A stretch of 64,000 nucleotides of DNA from an uncultured Muribaculaceae bacterium (lineage in GTDB: Bacteria > Bacteroidota > Bacteroidia > Bacteroidales > Muribaculaceae): the NCBI GenBank assembly GCA_947625935.1, contig CANQQE010000003.1:1-64000 (forward strand), written 5' to 3'. Numbering within the stretch: the first letter of the stretch is position 1; the number at the start of each line of letters is the position of its first letter. Shown here piece after piece: positions 50,626-60,933 of the stretch. The translations under genes were made by a program, and so were the position numbers. A model generated the notes under the pieces. The model searched no databases and had not been told where the DNA came from. It was given only the letters and a program-made list of their open reading frames with translations.

Positions 50626-52047
50626 TTATCGGCCGGTCTCGATTCTGATCACCTCGTTGGCGAGCCGCCGGCTCTCCTCGCTTTGGCTTAACAGGCGGCG
50701 TTCGAGCGTCAAAATGGTTTCGCTTACAGAGTGGTCGCCCTCGGCGTAGCGTTGACGCAGCTCCGACAGTTCATTGCCGGTGGCTTCGGCTTCGGCTTTG
50801 GCATGAAGATACTGACCCATGGCTTCACGCGCGCCTTGCGATTTGAAATCAGACAGCGAGGTGTAAGTCATGCCGCCGGGCATGGCGAACGAGAACGTCG
50901 GGCCGCGATCGGCGCGGCTGTTTGTGCGGTTGTCGGCTCGGCGCATTATCATCGGGTAGGCCGCTCCTTCCTCTTGAGTGTCGCGTATCGACGACAGCCG
51001 GGCGAGTGAGGCTAAGCCGGGGGTGTCGTCAGGATAGTTCACACGGGTATCGGAGGGGACAAAGATGTAGATTGTCACTTTTCCGGGGATGCGGTTGCGG
51101 TCAGTGGCCCACCATCCCAATCCTGTGGTCTCGTCGATGGCGAGCATATAGTCGTCGTAAGGGGAGTTGTAGGGCATACCGATATTCTGTGGTTGCAGGT
51201 ATTTGTCACCGTCATTACGGGTTATGAATATGTCATAGCCGCCCAAGGAGTTCTCGCCGTCATTGGCAAAATAGAGCGTCATGCCGTCGGCCATCATGAA
51301 CGGGTAGTTGGCGTCGCCGCCTTCGTTTATCTCAGTACCGAGTGAATGGGGCTGTTCCCATGACCCGTCGGCGAGCTTTGAGGCCGACATGAGCGTGAAT
51401 GTGCCGTCGGCTCCCGGTGCCGACCACATCATCATGCCGCCGCTTTGCGGAGTGTAGACTACAGTGGGATCCGCCGCTGCGGTCCCGGCGGGAAGCGCCT
51501 CCGAGCTGTGCAGAGAGCCGCTTTCAGGTGACAGTTGGTAGGCGTTGAAGAATGTTGACGCATCAACGACCATACTGTCGATGACGGCTATTTTCTCCAC
51601 TCGCGAGAGCATATTGCGGGTGCGCTCTATGCGGCTTTCCAATTCGTTCAGGCTCTCCGAATCGATTTTTGGTGCGTTTTTGCTCCTTTTCCCGGTGAAG
51701 TGCCGCCGATATTTCTCGATGCTCTCGTCGGCGGCGTCGACCTCGTAGCGGCGCACCGACCATTCGGCAAGCGCGAGCGATGCTTCAGGGATGCCGGCCT
51801 TGACGCCGCGTTCAATAAGTTGCGCTGCGTCGCCATTGTCGCCGGTCTCCATCATCGACACGCCGAGCATATACGCGATGCGCCCGTTTTTGGGGTCGGC
51901 TTCGTTCAGGGCTTTAAGCAGGGGCAGAGCCTCCTCATATATGCCGTCGTCAAAAAGTTCCTTTGCTTTCTCGGCGGTGGTTTGCGCCGAAGCGGTCACG
52001 ACCGTTGTCACAGTCAGTAACAGCAATATTGTCAGTCGTTTGAACAT
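50626..52047 (-). CDS. TPR and PD40 (WD40-like) secreted protein
   Basis: 473 residues with a signal peptide ending near ASAQ (residue 22). TPR helices (about 25-90: AKELFDDGIYEEALPLLKALNEADPKNG), a charged coiled coil (about 105-160), then PD40 propeller blades (about 195-330: GDANYPFMMADGMTLYFANDGENSLGGYDIFIT is the classical PD40 motif). The C-terminus is helical. Such proteins resemble the non-OmpA part of PorE-type envelope proteins, but no OmpA domain follows, so its role is unclear. Confidence 0.75.
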   Translation of the reverse strand: MFKRLTILLLLTVTTVVTASAQTTAEKAKELFDDGIYEEALPLLKALNEADPKNGRIAYMLGVSMMETGDNGDAAQLIERGVKAGIPEASLALAEWSVRRYEVDAADESIEKYRRHFTGKRSKNAPKIDSESLNELESRIERTRNMLSRVEKIAVIDSMVVDASTFFNAYQLSPESGSLHSSEALPAGTAAADPTVVYTPQSGGMMMWSAPGADGTFTLMSASKLADGSWEQPHSLGTEINEGGDANYPFMMADGMTLYFANDGENSLGGYDIFITRNDGDKYLQPQNIGMPYNSPYDDYMLAIDETTGLGWWATDRNRIPGKVTIYIFVPSDTRVNYPDDTPGLASLARLSSIRDTQEEGAAYPMIMRRADNRTNSRADRGPTFSFAMPGGMTYTSLSDFKSQGAREAMGQYLHAKAEAEATGNELSELRQRYAEGDHSVSETILTLERRLLSQSEESRRLANEVIRIETGR

Positions 52048-52068
52048 AGATATGCAAAATTACAACTT

Positions 52069-52098
52069 CAAAATTAGCCATAAATCCGCTAATATCAA
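52069..52098 (-). promoter_or_regulatory. Candidate promoter of the TPR/PD40 gene
   Basis: Minus strand: TTG (complement of 52096-52098), 19-nt spacer, TAATTTTG (complement of 52069-52076). A second TAATTTTG (complement of 52055-52062) lies closer to the ATG. Confidence 0.45.
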
Positions 52099-52125
52099 AA
52101 TTACGATTGTTTTTAGTCCAAAAGT

Positions 52126-52156
52126 TTGTTAAACACAGATTTATTCCATACCTTTC
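52126..52156 (+). promoter_or_regulatory. Candidate promoter of the beta-propeller gene
   Basis: TTG at 52126-52128, a 20-nt spacer and TACCTTTC at 52149-52156 (one mismatch). A perfect TAATTTTG at 52179-52186 without a good -33 is the alternative, which would give a nearly leaderless message. Confidence 0.45.
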
Positions 52157-52197
52157 GGTTGTGATAAATTTCAATACATAATTTTGAGTCTAAAATC

Positions 52198-53325
52198 ATG
52201 AAAAAGTTACAGCTATTATTATTCGCCGGGATGATTGCGATTTCCCCTGCAGCCTCCTCAACAACAATTAATTCAGTTAATGACATAGAGGTGGTAGGCA
52301 ATGATATTTGGCTTGCGCAGGGCGCGACAATTATCAAGCGCGATAAGACCACGGGAGAGCAGTTGAAATATGTGGTCGATGAAGAAAACTCAGATGGACT
52401 TTCATCGGTGCGTAACATAGTGGTTTTGGATGTCGGTGATGTCTGGTTCAGTTGCTCGCGTTCAGGAGTCGGGCACTATGATGGTGAAGGATTTGATGTG
52501 ACAAATCTCAAAGTGGCTGGTTCGAAAACCGTTATATGCCAATATGTGGCAAGTGACAACGATGGCACTCCATGGGTGGCTTGCGGCCTGAAAGGGTTCT
52601 ATAGACTTATTAACGGCAAATGGACAAATGGTTACGATTATCTTGGAAATGAGATGTATGCAGCTTACATCAACACCGGGATGGTCTTTGACGCGGATAA
52701 TCAGTTGTGGTGGACGGCTAATCAACGTATAGACGGATTTGGGTATTGTTGCTTTGCAGACGGATGGCATTGCGTGAGCGGCGAGGATGCGTATAAGGAC
52801 AAATACGGTAGCTGTTCGTATAATTCCATTACTATTGACTCTCAGAACTGTAAATGGCTTGGTCTGCAATATCCTGCTGTGATAAAATATTCGGCGGATG
52901 GCTCGAGTGAATTGTTTGAACTGCCCATAGTGAGTGGTGACGGTATGAAACGCGGGTCTGTGTTCAGTGCGCAAATCGGGCCGGATGGACGCGTTTGGGT
53001 GGCTCACCAAGGCGCCATGTATGCGTTTACCGGCAAGGATGACATAGAACGTATCGAAATTCCGTTTACAGATAGCGATGTGCTTATAAGGAGTTTCAAG
53101 CATGACGGCGACGGAATCTGGATAGGCACCGCTTCCAACGGGCTTTTCTACTGGCATGACGGCCAACTTGACCCGATTGATTTGAATGCCGGTGCGGGGG
53201 ATATTATCGCTGACGACGCTGATGAAACGGACTCTCCAACCTACGACATCATGGGCCGCCGTGTGGAGCGAACAATCCCCGGCAGTGTGTATGTCAAAGC
53301 GGGTCGTAAATTCGTTGCTATGTGA
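52198..53325 (+). CDS. Secreted beta-propeller protein with short sorting-like C-terminus
   Basis: 375 residues, signal peptide LQLLLFAGMIAISPAAS. Repeats such as NDIEVVGNDIWLAQGATII, RNIVVLDVGDVWFSCSR and FKHDGDGIWIGTASNGLFYW resemble two-component-regulator propeller blades (Reg_prop), about five or six of them. The last about 25 residues, YDIMGRRV...YVKAGRKFV, resemble the short C-terminal tails seen on many Prevotella and Muribaculaceae secreted proteins, possibly a T9SS-type signal remnant. More AT-rich than its neighbours. No known function. Confidence 0.65.
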   Translation: MKKLQLLLFAGMIAISPAASSTTINSVNDIEVVGNDIWLAQGATIIKRDKTTGEQLKYVVDEENSDGLSSVRNIVVLDVGDVWFSCSRSGVGHYDGEGFDVTNLKVAGSKTVICQYVASDNDGTPWVACGLKGFYRLINGKWTNGYDYLGNEMYAAYINTGMVFDADNQLWWTANQRIDGFGYCCFADGWHCVSGEDAYKDKYGSCSYNSITIDSQNCKWLGLQYPAVIKYSADGSSELFELPIVSGDGMKRGSVFSAQIGPDGRVWVAHQGAMYAFTGKDDIERIEIPFTDSDVLIRSFKHDGDGIWIGTASNGLFYWHDGQLDPIDLNAGAGDIIADDADETDSPTYDIMGRRVERTIPGSVYVKAGRKFVAM

Positions 53326-53328
53326 AAA

Positions 53329-53360
53329 TTTGGTCGTCGGCGGTCAACGCGCTATTTTTG
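53329..53360 (+). promoter_or_regulatory. Promoter of the DUF4105/Lnb gene
   Basis: TTTG at 53329-53332, a 20-nt spacer and TATTTTTG at 53353-53360, giving a leader of about 20 nt. Confidence 0.7.
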
Positions 53361-53386
53361 CACTCTGATTTAAATCGGTTTGATGT

Positions 53387-54574
53387 ATGATGAGACAATT
53401 GATGGCGTCGTTGGCTTTGCTGGCGTCGGCTGTTTTGGCGGTCGCCGGTGAGACGTTGCCGCGGGTGAGCCTTTTGGTGGCTTCCCCTGGAGCGGAGATA
53501 TATGAACTTGAGGGTCATGCGGGACTAAGGATTGTCGACAGTGACGGAAGCGACTACACGGTCAACTGGGGCCTGTTCGATTTCAATTCTCCGGGTTTCG
53601 TCTACCGTTTCGTGAAGGGGGAGACCGACTATAGCGCGGGTGTGTGCCGCACAGATTATTTCATAGGCGGCTACGCTTTTCACGGAAGGGGAGTGAAAGA
53701 GATACCTCTGAATCTCACGTCGCAGCAGGTGGAGGCGGTGAAGGCGCTCGTGTGGGAGAACCTTAAACCCGAGAACAGGGTGTATCGCTACAATTATGTT
53801 AAGGATAATTGTTCGACACGTCCTCTGAAAATTGTAGAACGCGCTATAGGTGACTCGATTTTGCTGTCGGTCCCGGCTGAATTTGCTGACAGACAGGTTT
53901 CTTTCCGCGACGTGATGCGCCGGTATCACCGTGAATATCCGTGGTATCAGTTTGGTATCGATCTCGCGCTCGGCAGCGGTATAGACCATCCGCTGACATC
54001 TCGTGAATTTGCTTTTGCCCCGGTGCTTTTGCCTGAAATGCTCGCAGGGGCTGTTACCGCCGGAGGAGCGGTTGTGGCTGCAGGCGACGCTGTGGATGTC
54101 GCAGTGGCCGCCGATTCGGTCAGCCCCGGTCCGACACCGTGGTATATGACCCCGTTGGCAGCCGGTGTGCTGCTGCTGGTTATTGCCGTCATAGTGACTG
54201 TCAGGGATATACGCGGACGCAGAGTGAGCCGTTGGTTTGATTGCGTTCTGTTTAGCCTGTATGGGCTAATGGGGTGCGTTTTGACATTCCTTGTGTTTGT
54301 CTCGGTGCATGAGGCCACCAGCCCCAACTGGCTGCTTGCGTGGCTCAACCCTTTCTGTTTCATCGGAGCGTGGGCGGTTTGGTTAAAAAGTTGCCGAAAA
54401 ATGGTTTTATGCTATCATTTTGTTAACTTTGCGGTGCTGATATCGCTGGCGTTGGTCTGGCCGTGGCTCGGTCAAGTTGGCAATGTCGCATTCATCCCTT
54501 TGGTAGCTGCCGACGCAATGCGCTCGGCATCATATGTTTACATAAACCGATGCACCGCAAAGAAACCCGCATAG
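53387..54574 (+). CDS. lnb: Lipoprotein N-acyltransferase Lnb (DUF4105)
   Basis: 395 residues. Signal peptide (about 1-21), then the periplasmic DUF4105/Lnb domain with His44 in LEGHAGLRI and Cys142 in VKDNCSTRP, the pair expected for catalysis, plus YNYVKDN. Four C-terminal membrane helices (about 247-385). Lnb was described in Bacteroides as the enzyme that adds the third acyl chain to lipoproteins, replacing Lnt. No Lnt is in the window. Overlaps the next gene by 25 nt. Confidence 0.82.
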   Translation: MMRQLMASLALLASAVLAVAGETLPRVSLLVASPGAEIYELEGHAGLRIVDSDGSDYTVNWGLFDFNSPGFVYRFVKGETDYSAGVCRTDYFIGGYAFHGRGVKEIPLNLTSQQVEAVKALVWENLKPENRVYRYNYVKDNCSTRPLKIVERAIGDSILLSVPAEFADRQVSFRDVMRRYHREYPWYQFGIDLALGSGIDHPLTSREFAFAPVLLPEMLAGAVTAGGAVVAAGDAVDVAVAADSVSPGPTPWYMTPLAAGVLLLVIAVIVTVRDIRGRRVSRWFDCVLFSLYGLMGCVLTFLVFVSVHEATSPNWLLAWLNPFCFIGAWAVWLKSCRKMVLCYHFVNFAVLISLALVWPWLGQVGNVAFIPLVAADAMRSASYVYINRCTAKKPA

Positions 54575-56154
54575 TTCCCCGTATAGCTTGTGCGCTCGTG
54601 GCCACGATGGTCACGCTGTCACTGTCGGCGTCCCTGCCGGGCAGCCGCCCCAAACTTGTGGTGGGAGTCATGGTCGACGGGCTGTCGATGGATCAGATTG
54701 ATCTGTTGCGCTCGACGTTCGGCCCCGACGGGTTCAACCGATTGCTCCGCGACGGGGTGACAATAGACAATCTCGACTATGGCACATCGCTCGACCCCGC
54801 GGCGGCTACGGCTGTGATATTCACCGGCGCGGCACCCTCGGTCAACGGAGTGGACCGCGCGACGAAGTTTGACACGGAGAAAAAGATACCCGTGTCAGTT
54901 TTCCTGTCTCCGTCAAACAAAGGGGTGTTCACCACCGAAACACTGTCGCCCGGAGCGTTGCTTGTGTCGACGATCAGCGATGAGCTGCGCATCGACGGAG
55001 GCGGCGTGGGAAGTGTGCATTCCATATCGCTTGACCCGCAGCAGGCTTTGATAATGAGCGGCCATGCCGGTAACAGTGCGTTCTGGTTTAACGATAACAC
55101 GGGCAACTGGGCCACCACGACCTACTATAAGGAAATGCCCACGGCTATTCAGTCGCGCAATCATTTCGAGTCGATAGCGAGCCGCATCGACACCATGGCG
55201 TGGACTCCGGCCCTGCCGCTCGACCGATACCCCGACCTGCCGGCGCACCGCAAGGTATATCCGTTCCGCCACACTTTCCCGAAAAACGATACAAACCGCT
55301 TCAAAGCGTTCAAACTGTCGGCAACGGCCAACCGGGAGGTGACATCAGTCGCCACCGATTATATACGTTCCATCTCGCTCGGCAACCATGAGGAGATGGA
55401 TATGCTCAACCTCACCTACACACTTTCACCTTATCCCTACACCAAGGATGGTGACTGGAGGGTGCAGAGGCTTGACAGCTATGTGAGGCTCGACAGCGAT
55501 CTGGCCCGGCTGTTCAAGGCCATAGACGACGGCCCTGGCATGGATAAAACGGTTGTGTTCATCACCGGCACGCCGGCTCCGTCGCGCACGCGGCGCGATG
55601 ATGACCGCTGGAACATACCACACGGCGAGTTCTCGCGCCGCAAGGCGATATCGCTGCTCAATATGTTCCTGATGGCCAAATATGGCAACGGTGACTGGGT
55701 GAGCGGCTACAAGGACGGACAGTTCTACCTCAACCGCACTCTCGTCAAGCAGCGCGGCAGCGACCTCAGCGAGATGAGAAGCGAGGCCGCGGGATTCCTC
55801 GCTCAGATGGCCGGAGTGACGTCGGCGTTGACGCTTGATGACGTCATCGCGGGACGCGGCGGTGAGCGCGGTGAGTCGCTCAGACGCAACACCGCCGTGG
55901 CCAATGCCGGGGATGTGTTTATCGCCCTCGCTCCGGGATGGGGGGTGACCGAGGGGGATGAAGGGGAAGCCGGATTGCGGCTTGTGGAGCGGTCTACGGC
56001 CACCACGGCCCCTGCTTTCATAATGTCTCAGACCGCCGCTCCGCAGCGCATAGAGACGCCTGTCGACGCGCGCGTGATCGCTCCGACGGTCGCCGGATTG
56101 CTTAGAATACGTTCGCCCAATGGGGCGCAATTACCCCCGCTGCGTCTTAAATAA
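54550..56154 (+). CDS. Alkaline-phosphatase-fold protein lacking metal ligands (putative pseudoenzyme)
   Basis: 534 residues from ATG 54550 inside the Lnb end; signal peptide LVATMVTLSLSASLPG. The fold matches the PafA/nucleotide-pyrophosphatase group: VGVMVDGLSMDQIDLLR, IFTGAAPSVNGVDRATKFD and RLDSYVRLDSDLARLFKAID. Expected ligands are absent: the DxxGH block before RLD reads SPYPYTKDGDW, and the DH after the hydrophobic strand reads ITGTPAP. The region around the nucleophile (DPAAATAVIFTG) also departs from the usual pattern. Likely a structural or binding protein co-transcribed with lnb; a minor residual activity cannot be excluded. Confidence 0.7.
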   Translation: MHRKETRIVPRIACALVATMVTLSLSASLPGSRPKLVVGVMVDGLSMDQIDLLRSTFGPDGFNRLLRDGVTIDNLDYGTSLDPAAATAVIFTGAAPSVNGVDRATKFDTEKKIPVSVFLSPSNKGVFTTETLSPGALLVSTISDELRIDGGGVGSVHSISLDPQQALIMSGHAGNSAFWFNDNTGNWATTTYYKEMPTAIQSRNHFESIASRIDTMAWTPALPLDRYPDLPAHRKVYPFRHTFPKNDTNRFKAFKLSATANREVTSVATDYIRSISLGNHEEMDMLNLTYTLSPYPYTKDGDWRVQRLDSYVRLDSDLARLFKAIDDGPGMDKTVVFITGTPAPSRTRRDDDRWNIPHGEFSRRKAISLLNMFLMAKYGNGDWVSGYKDGQFYLNRTLVKQRGSDLSEMRSEAAGFLAQMAGVTSALTLDDVIAGRGGERGESLRRNTAVANAGDVFIALAPGWGVTEGDEGEAGLRLVERSTATTAPAFIMSQTAAPQRIETPVDARVIAPTVAGLLRIRSPNGAQLPPLRLK

Positions 56155-56226
56155 GGTTAAAAAATAACCAACGCGGCAGAAATCGCAATCTGGAAATCGT
56201 ACAAAAAAAGAAAAAATCAAACAAAA

Positions 56227-59200
56227 ATGTCAATAACTTCAGTTCTCAACAAACTGTTTGGCAACAAATCGCAGCGCGACCTCAAGGAAATACGCCCGAT
56301 TGTTGACCAGATCAAGGCTTTAGGGCCTCAAATGCAACAACTCAGCAATGACCAGCTCCGCGACGCCATCACGGCGGTGCGCAAGGATCTCGCCGACAGC
56401 ATAGCCGCCGACGAGCAGGCGATAGCTGAAAACAAAACGAAAATAGATGACCTGCCGTTTGACAAGCGTCAACCGCTGTGGGACCAAATCGACAAGCATG
56501 AGAAGAATATCCTCGACACTCTTGAAAAGAAGCTCAACGAGCATCTGCCGACCGTCTTCGCCGCCATGCGCGAGACCGCGGCCCGCTTCGCCGCCAACGA
56601 GACCGTCGAGGTGACCGCGACCCAGATGGACCGCGACCTGGCCGCCCAGGGGCGCGACTTTGTCACAATAGATGGTGACAAGGCGTTGTGGAAGAACCAC
56701 TGGATCGCCGGCGGCAATGAGATCACATGGGATATGGTGCACTATGACGTGCAGCTCATCGGCGGCGTAGTGTTGCACCAGGGTAAAATCGCCGAGATGG
56801 CCACAGGTGAGGGTAAGACCCTTGTGGCCACGTTGCCGGTGTTCCTGCGCTCGCTTTCAAAACGCGGCGTGCACGTCGTGACGGTCAACGACTACCTCTC
56901 CAAGCGTGACTCGGAGTGGATGGGCCCGCTCTATATGTTCCATGGGTCGACCGTGGATTGCATCGACAAGCATGAGCCGAACACGCCTGCCCGCCGCGCC
57001 GCCTACAACTGCGACATCACATTCGGAACGAACAATGAGTTTGGTTTCGACTATCTCCGCGACAATATGGCGATGGCTCCTCAGGATATGGTGCAGCGCA
57101 AGCATTATTACGCTATTGTCGATGAGGTAGACTCGGTGCTTATCGACGATGCCCGTACGCCTCTCATCATCTCAGGGCCTGTGCCTAAGGGTGATGACCA
57201 ACTGTTCAATGAATACCGCCCCAATGTGGAGAAGGTGGTGCAGGCGCAGCGTAAGCTCGTCACCCAGATTCTCAGCGAGGCCAAGACAAAGCTCGCATCG
57301 GACGACAAGGACACGAAGAAGGAGGGCGCTTTGCTGCTTTTCCGCGCGTTCAAGGGACTTCCAAAGAACAGCGCGCTAATAAAGTTCCTGAGCCAGGAGG
57401 GAATGAAGAACATCATGCTTCAGACCGAGGCTTATTACCTGCAGGACAACAGCCGCGAGATGCCAGTGGTGACCGATCCGCTCTACTTCGTCATCGACGA
57501 GAAAAACCGCAGTGTGGAGCTTACCGACAAGGGTATTGACGAATTGACAGGCAAAACCACCGACCCGCAATTTTTCGTGTTGCCCGACATCGCTGCAGAG
57601 CTTTCGGAGCTTGAGCATATAACTGACCTCGCCGAGCGTCAACAGCGTAAGGATGAGGCGATGCAGAACTATGCCGTCAAGGCGGAGCGCGTGCACACCG
57701 TGACCCAGCTTCTCAAAGCCTATACGCTGTTTGAAAAGGATGTAGAGTATGTCATCGACGACAATAAAATCAAGATCGTCGACGAGCAGACCGGCCGTAT
57801 CATGGAGGGACGCCGCTACAGCGACGGTCTTCATCAGGCCATAGAGGCCAAGGAGGGGGTCAAAGTCGAGGCGGCCACGCAGACTTTCGCCACCATTACG
57901 TTGCAGAACTACTTCAGGATGTATCATAAGCTGGCCGGTATGACCGGTACCGCCGAAACCGAGGCGGGAGAGTTGTGGGACATCTACAAACTTGATGTGG
58001 TGACTATTCCCACCAACCGCCCGGTGGCCCGTATCGATATGAACGACCGCGTCTACAAGACCAAAAAAGAGAAATACGCGGCTGTCATCGAGGAAATCGT
58101 AGGGCTTGTAAAGGGGGGCCGTCCGGTGCTTGTCGGCACCACTTCGGTGGAAATCTCGGAGCTTTTGAGCCGTATGTTGACCATGCGCCATATACCCCAC
58201 AATGTGTTGAACGCCAAGCTGCACCAGAAGGAGGCTGAAATCGTGGCTCTTGCAGGCCGTCCCGGCACCGTGACCATAGCAACCAACATGGCGGGCCGCG
58301 GTACGGACATCAAATTGCCTCAGGAGGTGAAAGATGCCGGCGGTCTGGCAATCATAGGTACTGAGCGCCATGAGTCGCGCCGCGTCGACCGTCAGTTGCG
58401 CGGCCGCGCCGGTCGTCAGGGAGACCCCGGGTCGTCGGTGTTCTTCGTGTCGTTCGAGGACCAGTTGATGCGTCTGTTCGCCACCGACAGGGTAATGAAG
58501 ATGCTCGACACTCTCGGGCTGAAAGAGGGTGAGATGATTGAGTCGAAGATGGTGACCCGCGCCATCGAGAACGCCCAGAAGCGTGTGGAGGAGAACAATT
58601 TCGGTATCCGTAAGCGTCTGCTTGAGTATGACGACGTTATGAACAAGCAGCGTACATATATCTATTCGCGCCGCCACCATGCGTTGCTCGGGGAGCGCGT
58701 GGGTATCGACATCGCCAATATGCTCTATGACACGGTTGAGAATATCGTGAACACATATGACCAACCGACCGATTATGACGATATGTCGCTTGAGTTGCTG
58801 AGGGTGCTCACCATTGAGCCGCCTTTCAGCGAGGAGGAGTTCCGCAACATGAGCAAGGAGGAGATGATCGAGGCTCTCCACGGGGCCGCCAACGCCGCTC
58901 TGCAGCGCAAGAGCGACCGCATCATCGAGATCGCTATGCCTGTCATCAAGGATTGGGTCGAAAACCGCGGTGCAAACGGCCGCATCGCCGTCCCGATTAC
59001 TGACGGCAAGCGCATCTTCAATCTTGTGGTCGATATAACCGAAGCCTATAACACTCAGTGCCGTTCGATTGTTAAGGAGTGGCATAAAGCGATATTGCTT
59101 GTGACTATCGACGAGCTGTGGAAGGAGCACCTGCGCGAGCTTGACCAGTTGAGGCAGTCGGTACAGAATGCGTCGTATGAGCAAAAAGACCCGCTCGTGA

Positions 59201-59589
59201 TCTATAAGGTTGAATCGTTCCATCTTTTTGAGACAATGCTCAACACTCTTAACGTCAAGTCAATGTCGGCGTTGATGAGGGGTCAGATTTATGTTCAGGA
59301 GCGTCCTACAGCCGCATCGGCGACACTTGAGTCGGAGGATAAGCAACCTGCGGAGAAGCAGCCTGAGGTGAAACGCGCTATGCCTGAGCGTCCCAATGAC
59401 TACTCGCGCTACAAGGCGACCAAGGAATCATTGCCGGGTGAAGCTGAGCAGCGGGCAGCGGCGTCGGCACATCAGGGTGAGGCCCAGCGTCCGATGCCTG
59501 CCAAGGCGGCTCCGAAGATTGAGCGCAACGCACCGTGTCCTTGCGGCTCGGGCAAGAAGTATAAGAATTGCCACGGCCGCGGGTTATAA
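56227..59589 (+). CDS. secA: Preprotein translocase ATPase SecA
   Basis: 1120 residues, the long Bacteroidota form. NBD1 with Walker A GEGKT at about 194-199, [15 protein letters not shown], and [16 protein letters not shown] (Walker B). A variable insert of about 100-150 residues (about 325-460) precedes [22 protein letters not shown] and [13 protein letters not shown] of NBD2. The C-terminal linker ends in a zinc domain CPCGSG...CHG. Drives Sec export. Terminator after it at 59622. Confidence 0.97.
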   Translation: MSITSVLNKLFGNKSQRDLKEIRPIVDQIKALGPQMQQLSNDQLRDAITAVRKDLADSIAADEQAIAENKTKIDDLPFDKRQPLWDQIDKHEKNILDTLEKKLNEHLPTVFAAMRETAARFAANETVEVTATQMDRDLAAQGRDFVTIDGDKALWKNHWIAGGNEITWDMVHYDVQLIGGVVLHQGKIAEMATGEGKTLVATLPVFLRSLSKRGVHVVTVNDYLSKRDSEWMGPLYMFHGSTVDCIDKHEPNTPARRAAYNCDITFGTNNEFGFDYLRDNMAMAPQDMVQRKHYYAIVDEVDSVLIDDARTPLIISGPVPKGDDQLFNEYRPNVEKVVQAQRKLVTQILSEAKTKLASDDKDTKKEGALLLFRAFKGLPKNSALIKFLSQEGMKNIMLQTEAYYLQDNSREMPVVTDPLYFVIDEKNRSVELTDKGIDELTGKTTDPQFFVLPDIAAELSELEHITDLAERQQRKDEAMQNYAVKAERVHTVTQLLKAYTLFEKDVEYVIDDNKIKIVDEQTGRIMEGRRYSDGLHQAIEAKEGVKVEAATQTFATITLQNYFRMYHKLAGMTGTAETEAGELWDIYKLDVVTIPTNRPVARIDMNDRVYKTKKEKYAAVIEEIVGLVKGGRPVLVGTTSVEISELLSRMLTMRHIPHNVLNAKLHQKEAEIVALAGRPGTVTIATNMAGRGTDIKLPQEVKDAGGLAIIGTERHESRRVDRQLRGRAGRQGDPGSSVFFVSFEDQLMRLFATDRVMKMLDTLGLKEGEMIESKMVTRAIENAQKRVEENNFGIRKRLLEYDDVMNKQRTYIYSRRHHALLGERVGIDIANMLYDTVENIVNTYDQPTDYDDMSLELLRVLTIEPPFSEEEFRNMSKEEMIEALHGAANAALQRKSDRIIEIAMPVIKDWVENRGANGRIAVPITDGKRIFNLVVDITEAYNTQCRSIVKEWHKAILLVTIDELWKEHLRELDQLRQSVQNASYEQKDPLVIYKVESFHLFETMLNTLNVKSMSALMRGQIYVQERPTAASATLESEDKQPAEKQPEVKRAMPERPNDYSRYKATKESLPGEAEQRAAASAHQGEAQRPMPAKAAPKIERNAPCPCGSGKKYKNCHGRGL

Positions 59590-59621
59590 TCATGCAGCAT
59601 AAAGATAATCTATTTATACAG

Positions 59622-59658
59622 TTATACAGGGTTTGCCGGAATGGTAAGCCCTGTATAA
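59622..59658 (+). terminator. secA terminator
   Basis: TTATACAGGG (59622-59631) pairs with CCCTGTATAA (59649-59658), extended inward by further pairs (16 in all, some G-T), followed by GTTTTAG. Confidence 0.75.
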
Positions 59659-59699
59659 GTTTTAGGAAGATGTTTTGGCTATTTAAATTGTTTTAGTTT

Positions 59700-60848
59700 A
59701 TGAATAAAGGGTTGTTTGCGCTTGCGTTGGGTACGTTCGCTTTGGGGATAGCGGAGTTCCTGATGATGGGTATACTCAGTAATCTCGCATCGGATCTGGA
59801 CATCAGTATCAGCCGCGCGGGTCATCTCATATCGGCTTACGCGCTCGGGGTGTGCTGCGGCGCGCCTGCGTTGCTGTTCGCGCGGAAGGTGCCTCTGAAA
59901 CTCATCATGCTCACATTGGCCGGAATCATAGCCGCCGGCAATTTGCTGGCTGCGTTGTCTCCTGATTTCTGGTGTCTGTTTGGCGCGCGTTTCATCTCGG
60001 GATTGCCCCACGGGGCTTACTTCGGGGTTGGCGCTATCGTCGCCCGTCGTCTGGCTCGTCCGGGGCGCGAGGTGAGCGCGGTGTCGTTTATGATAGCCGG
60101 AATGACTGTGGCCACTCTCGCCGGTGTCCCCGTCGGGACGTTTCTCACTGATTTCGTGACATGGCGGGCGGCGTTCTTGATTGTCGCTTTGACGGGTTTG
60201 CTGACGTTACTGGCCATAAGGGTGTGGGTGCCGCAGGTCGCGGGGTTGCCCGACATGGGTTTCAAGGGGCAATTCAAGTTTCTGACGACGCTACCGCCGT
60301 GGCTGATATTCGGTGGTGTGCTGTTCGGGCAGATAGGGATGTATTGCTGGTATAGCTACATAGACCCACAGATGACTCACATAGCGGGGTTTTCGGTGGC
60401 CGATATGTCGTGGATAATGGTGCTTGCGGGGTTGGGGATGTTTCTCGGCAACTTGGTAGCGGGGCTGCTGAGTGACCGCTTCAAGCCGAGCGCGGTCGCG
60501 GCGTGGGTGCAGACTTGCGGGATTGCCGTCCTGCTGTCGTTCTATCTCTTTGCCCATATCGCTCCGTTGGCGGTGGCGTTGATGGTGCTCGGCACAGCGG
60601 CGTTGTTCGGGTCGGGAAGCCCTTTGCAGTCATCGATCGTGGGGTATTCGAGAGGTGGTGAAATGCTCGGGGCGGCTTGCATACAGATAGCGTATAACGC
60701 CGGTAACGCCATAGCCGCATGGATCGGGGGGCGTGTGATAGCGGCGGGTTTTGGCTACACGGCACCCGCGCTTGTGGGTATCCCGTTGGTGGCCGTCGGG
60801 AGCACGCTGCTTTTTATACTCTATTTCAGAAATGAGCGGCGGGGATGA
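59700..60848 (+). CDS. MFS exporter, AraJ/sugar-efflux type
   Basis: 382 residues with 12 predicted helices. N-terminal LALGTFALGIAEFLMMGILSNLASDLDIS and GARFISGLPHGAYFGVGAIVARRL match the DHA1 drug/arabinose efflux branch (AraJ, YdhP). Substrate unknown; the family exports sugars, drugs or purines. Own unit, followed by AT-rich DNA that may mark the start of acquired sequence. Confidence 0.82.
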   Translation: MNKGLFALALGTFALGIAEFLMMGILSNLASDLDISISRAGHLISAYALGVCCGAPALLFARKVPLKLIMLTLAGIIAAGNLLAALSPDFWCLFGARFISGLPHGAYFGVGAIVARRLARPGREVSAVSFMIAGMTVATLAGVPVGTFLTDFVTWRAAFLIVALTGLLTLLAIRVWVPQVAGLPDMGFKGQFKFLTTLPPWLIFGGVLFGQIGMYCWYSYIDPQMTHIAGFSVADMSWIMVLAGLGMFLGNLVAGLLSDRFKPSAVAAWVQTCGIAVLLSFYLFAHIAPLAVALMVLGTAALFGSGSPLQSSIVGYSRGGEMLGAACIQIAYNAGNAIAAWIGGRVIAAGFGYTAPALVGIPLVAVGSTLLFILYFRNERRG

Positions 60849-60901
60849 AATTAGATTCTGAAAAAATCCCTGTATTTTACATATGTGTGAAATAAATATC
60901 G

Positions 60902-60909
60902 TATATTTG
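60902..60909 (+). promoter_or_regulatory. Candidate promoter of the HTH regulator
   Basis: TATATTTG is a perfect -7 element; the -33 side is weak (TTT at 60876-60878). It makes the ATG at 60934 the right start, since 60883 would lie upstream of transcription. Confidence 0.4.
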
Positions 60910-60933
60910 CGTTATAATCAAAAGACTAAAGCT

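Noticed and set aside
57376-59223. Long (615-codon) open frame antisense to secA
   Set aside because: Runs entirely opposite secA; the composition is His/Leu-rich shadow coding from GC-rich codons and has no recognisable domain.
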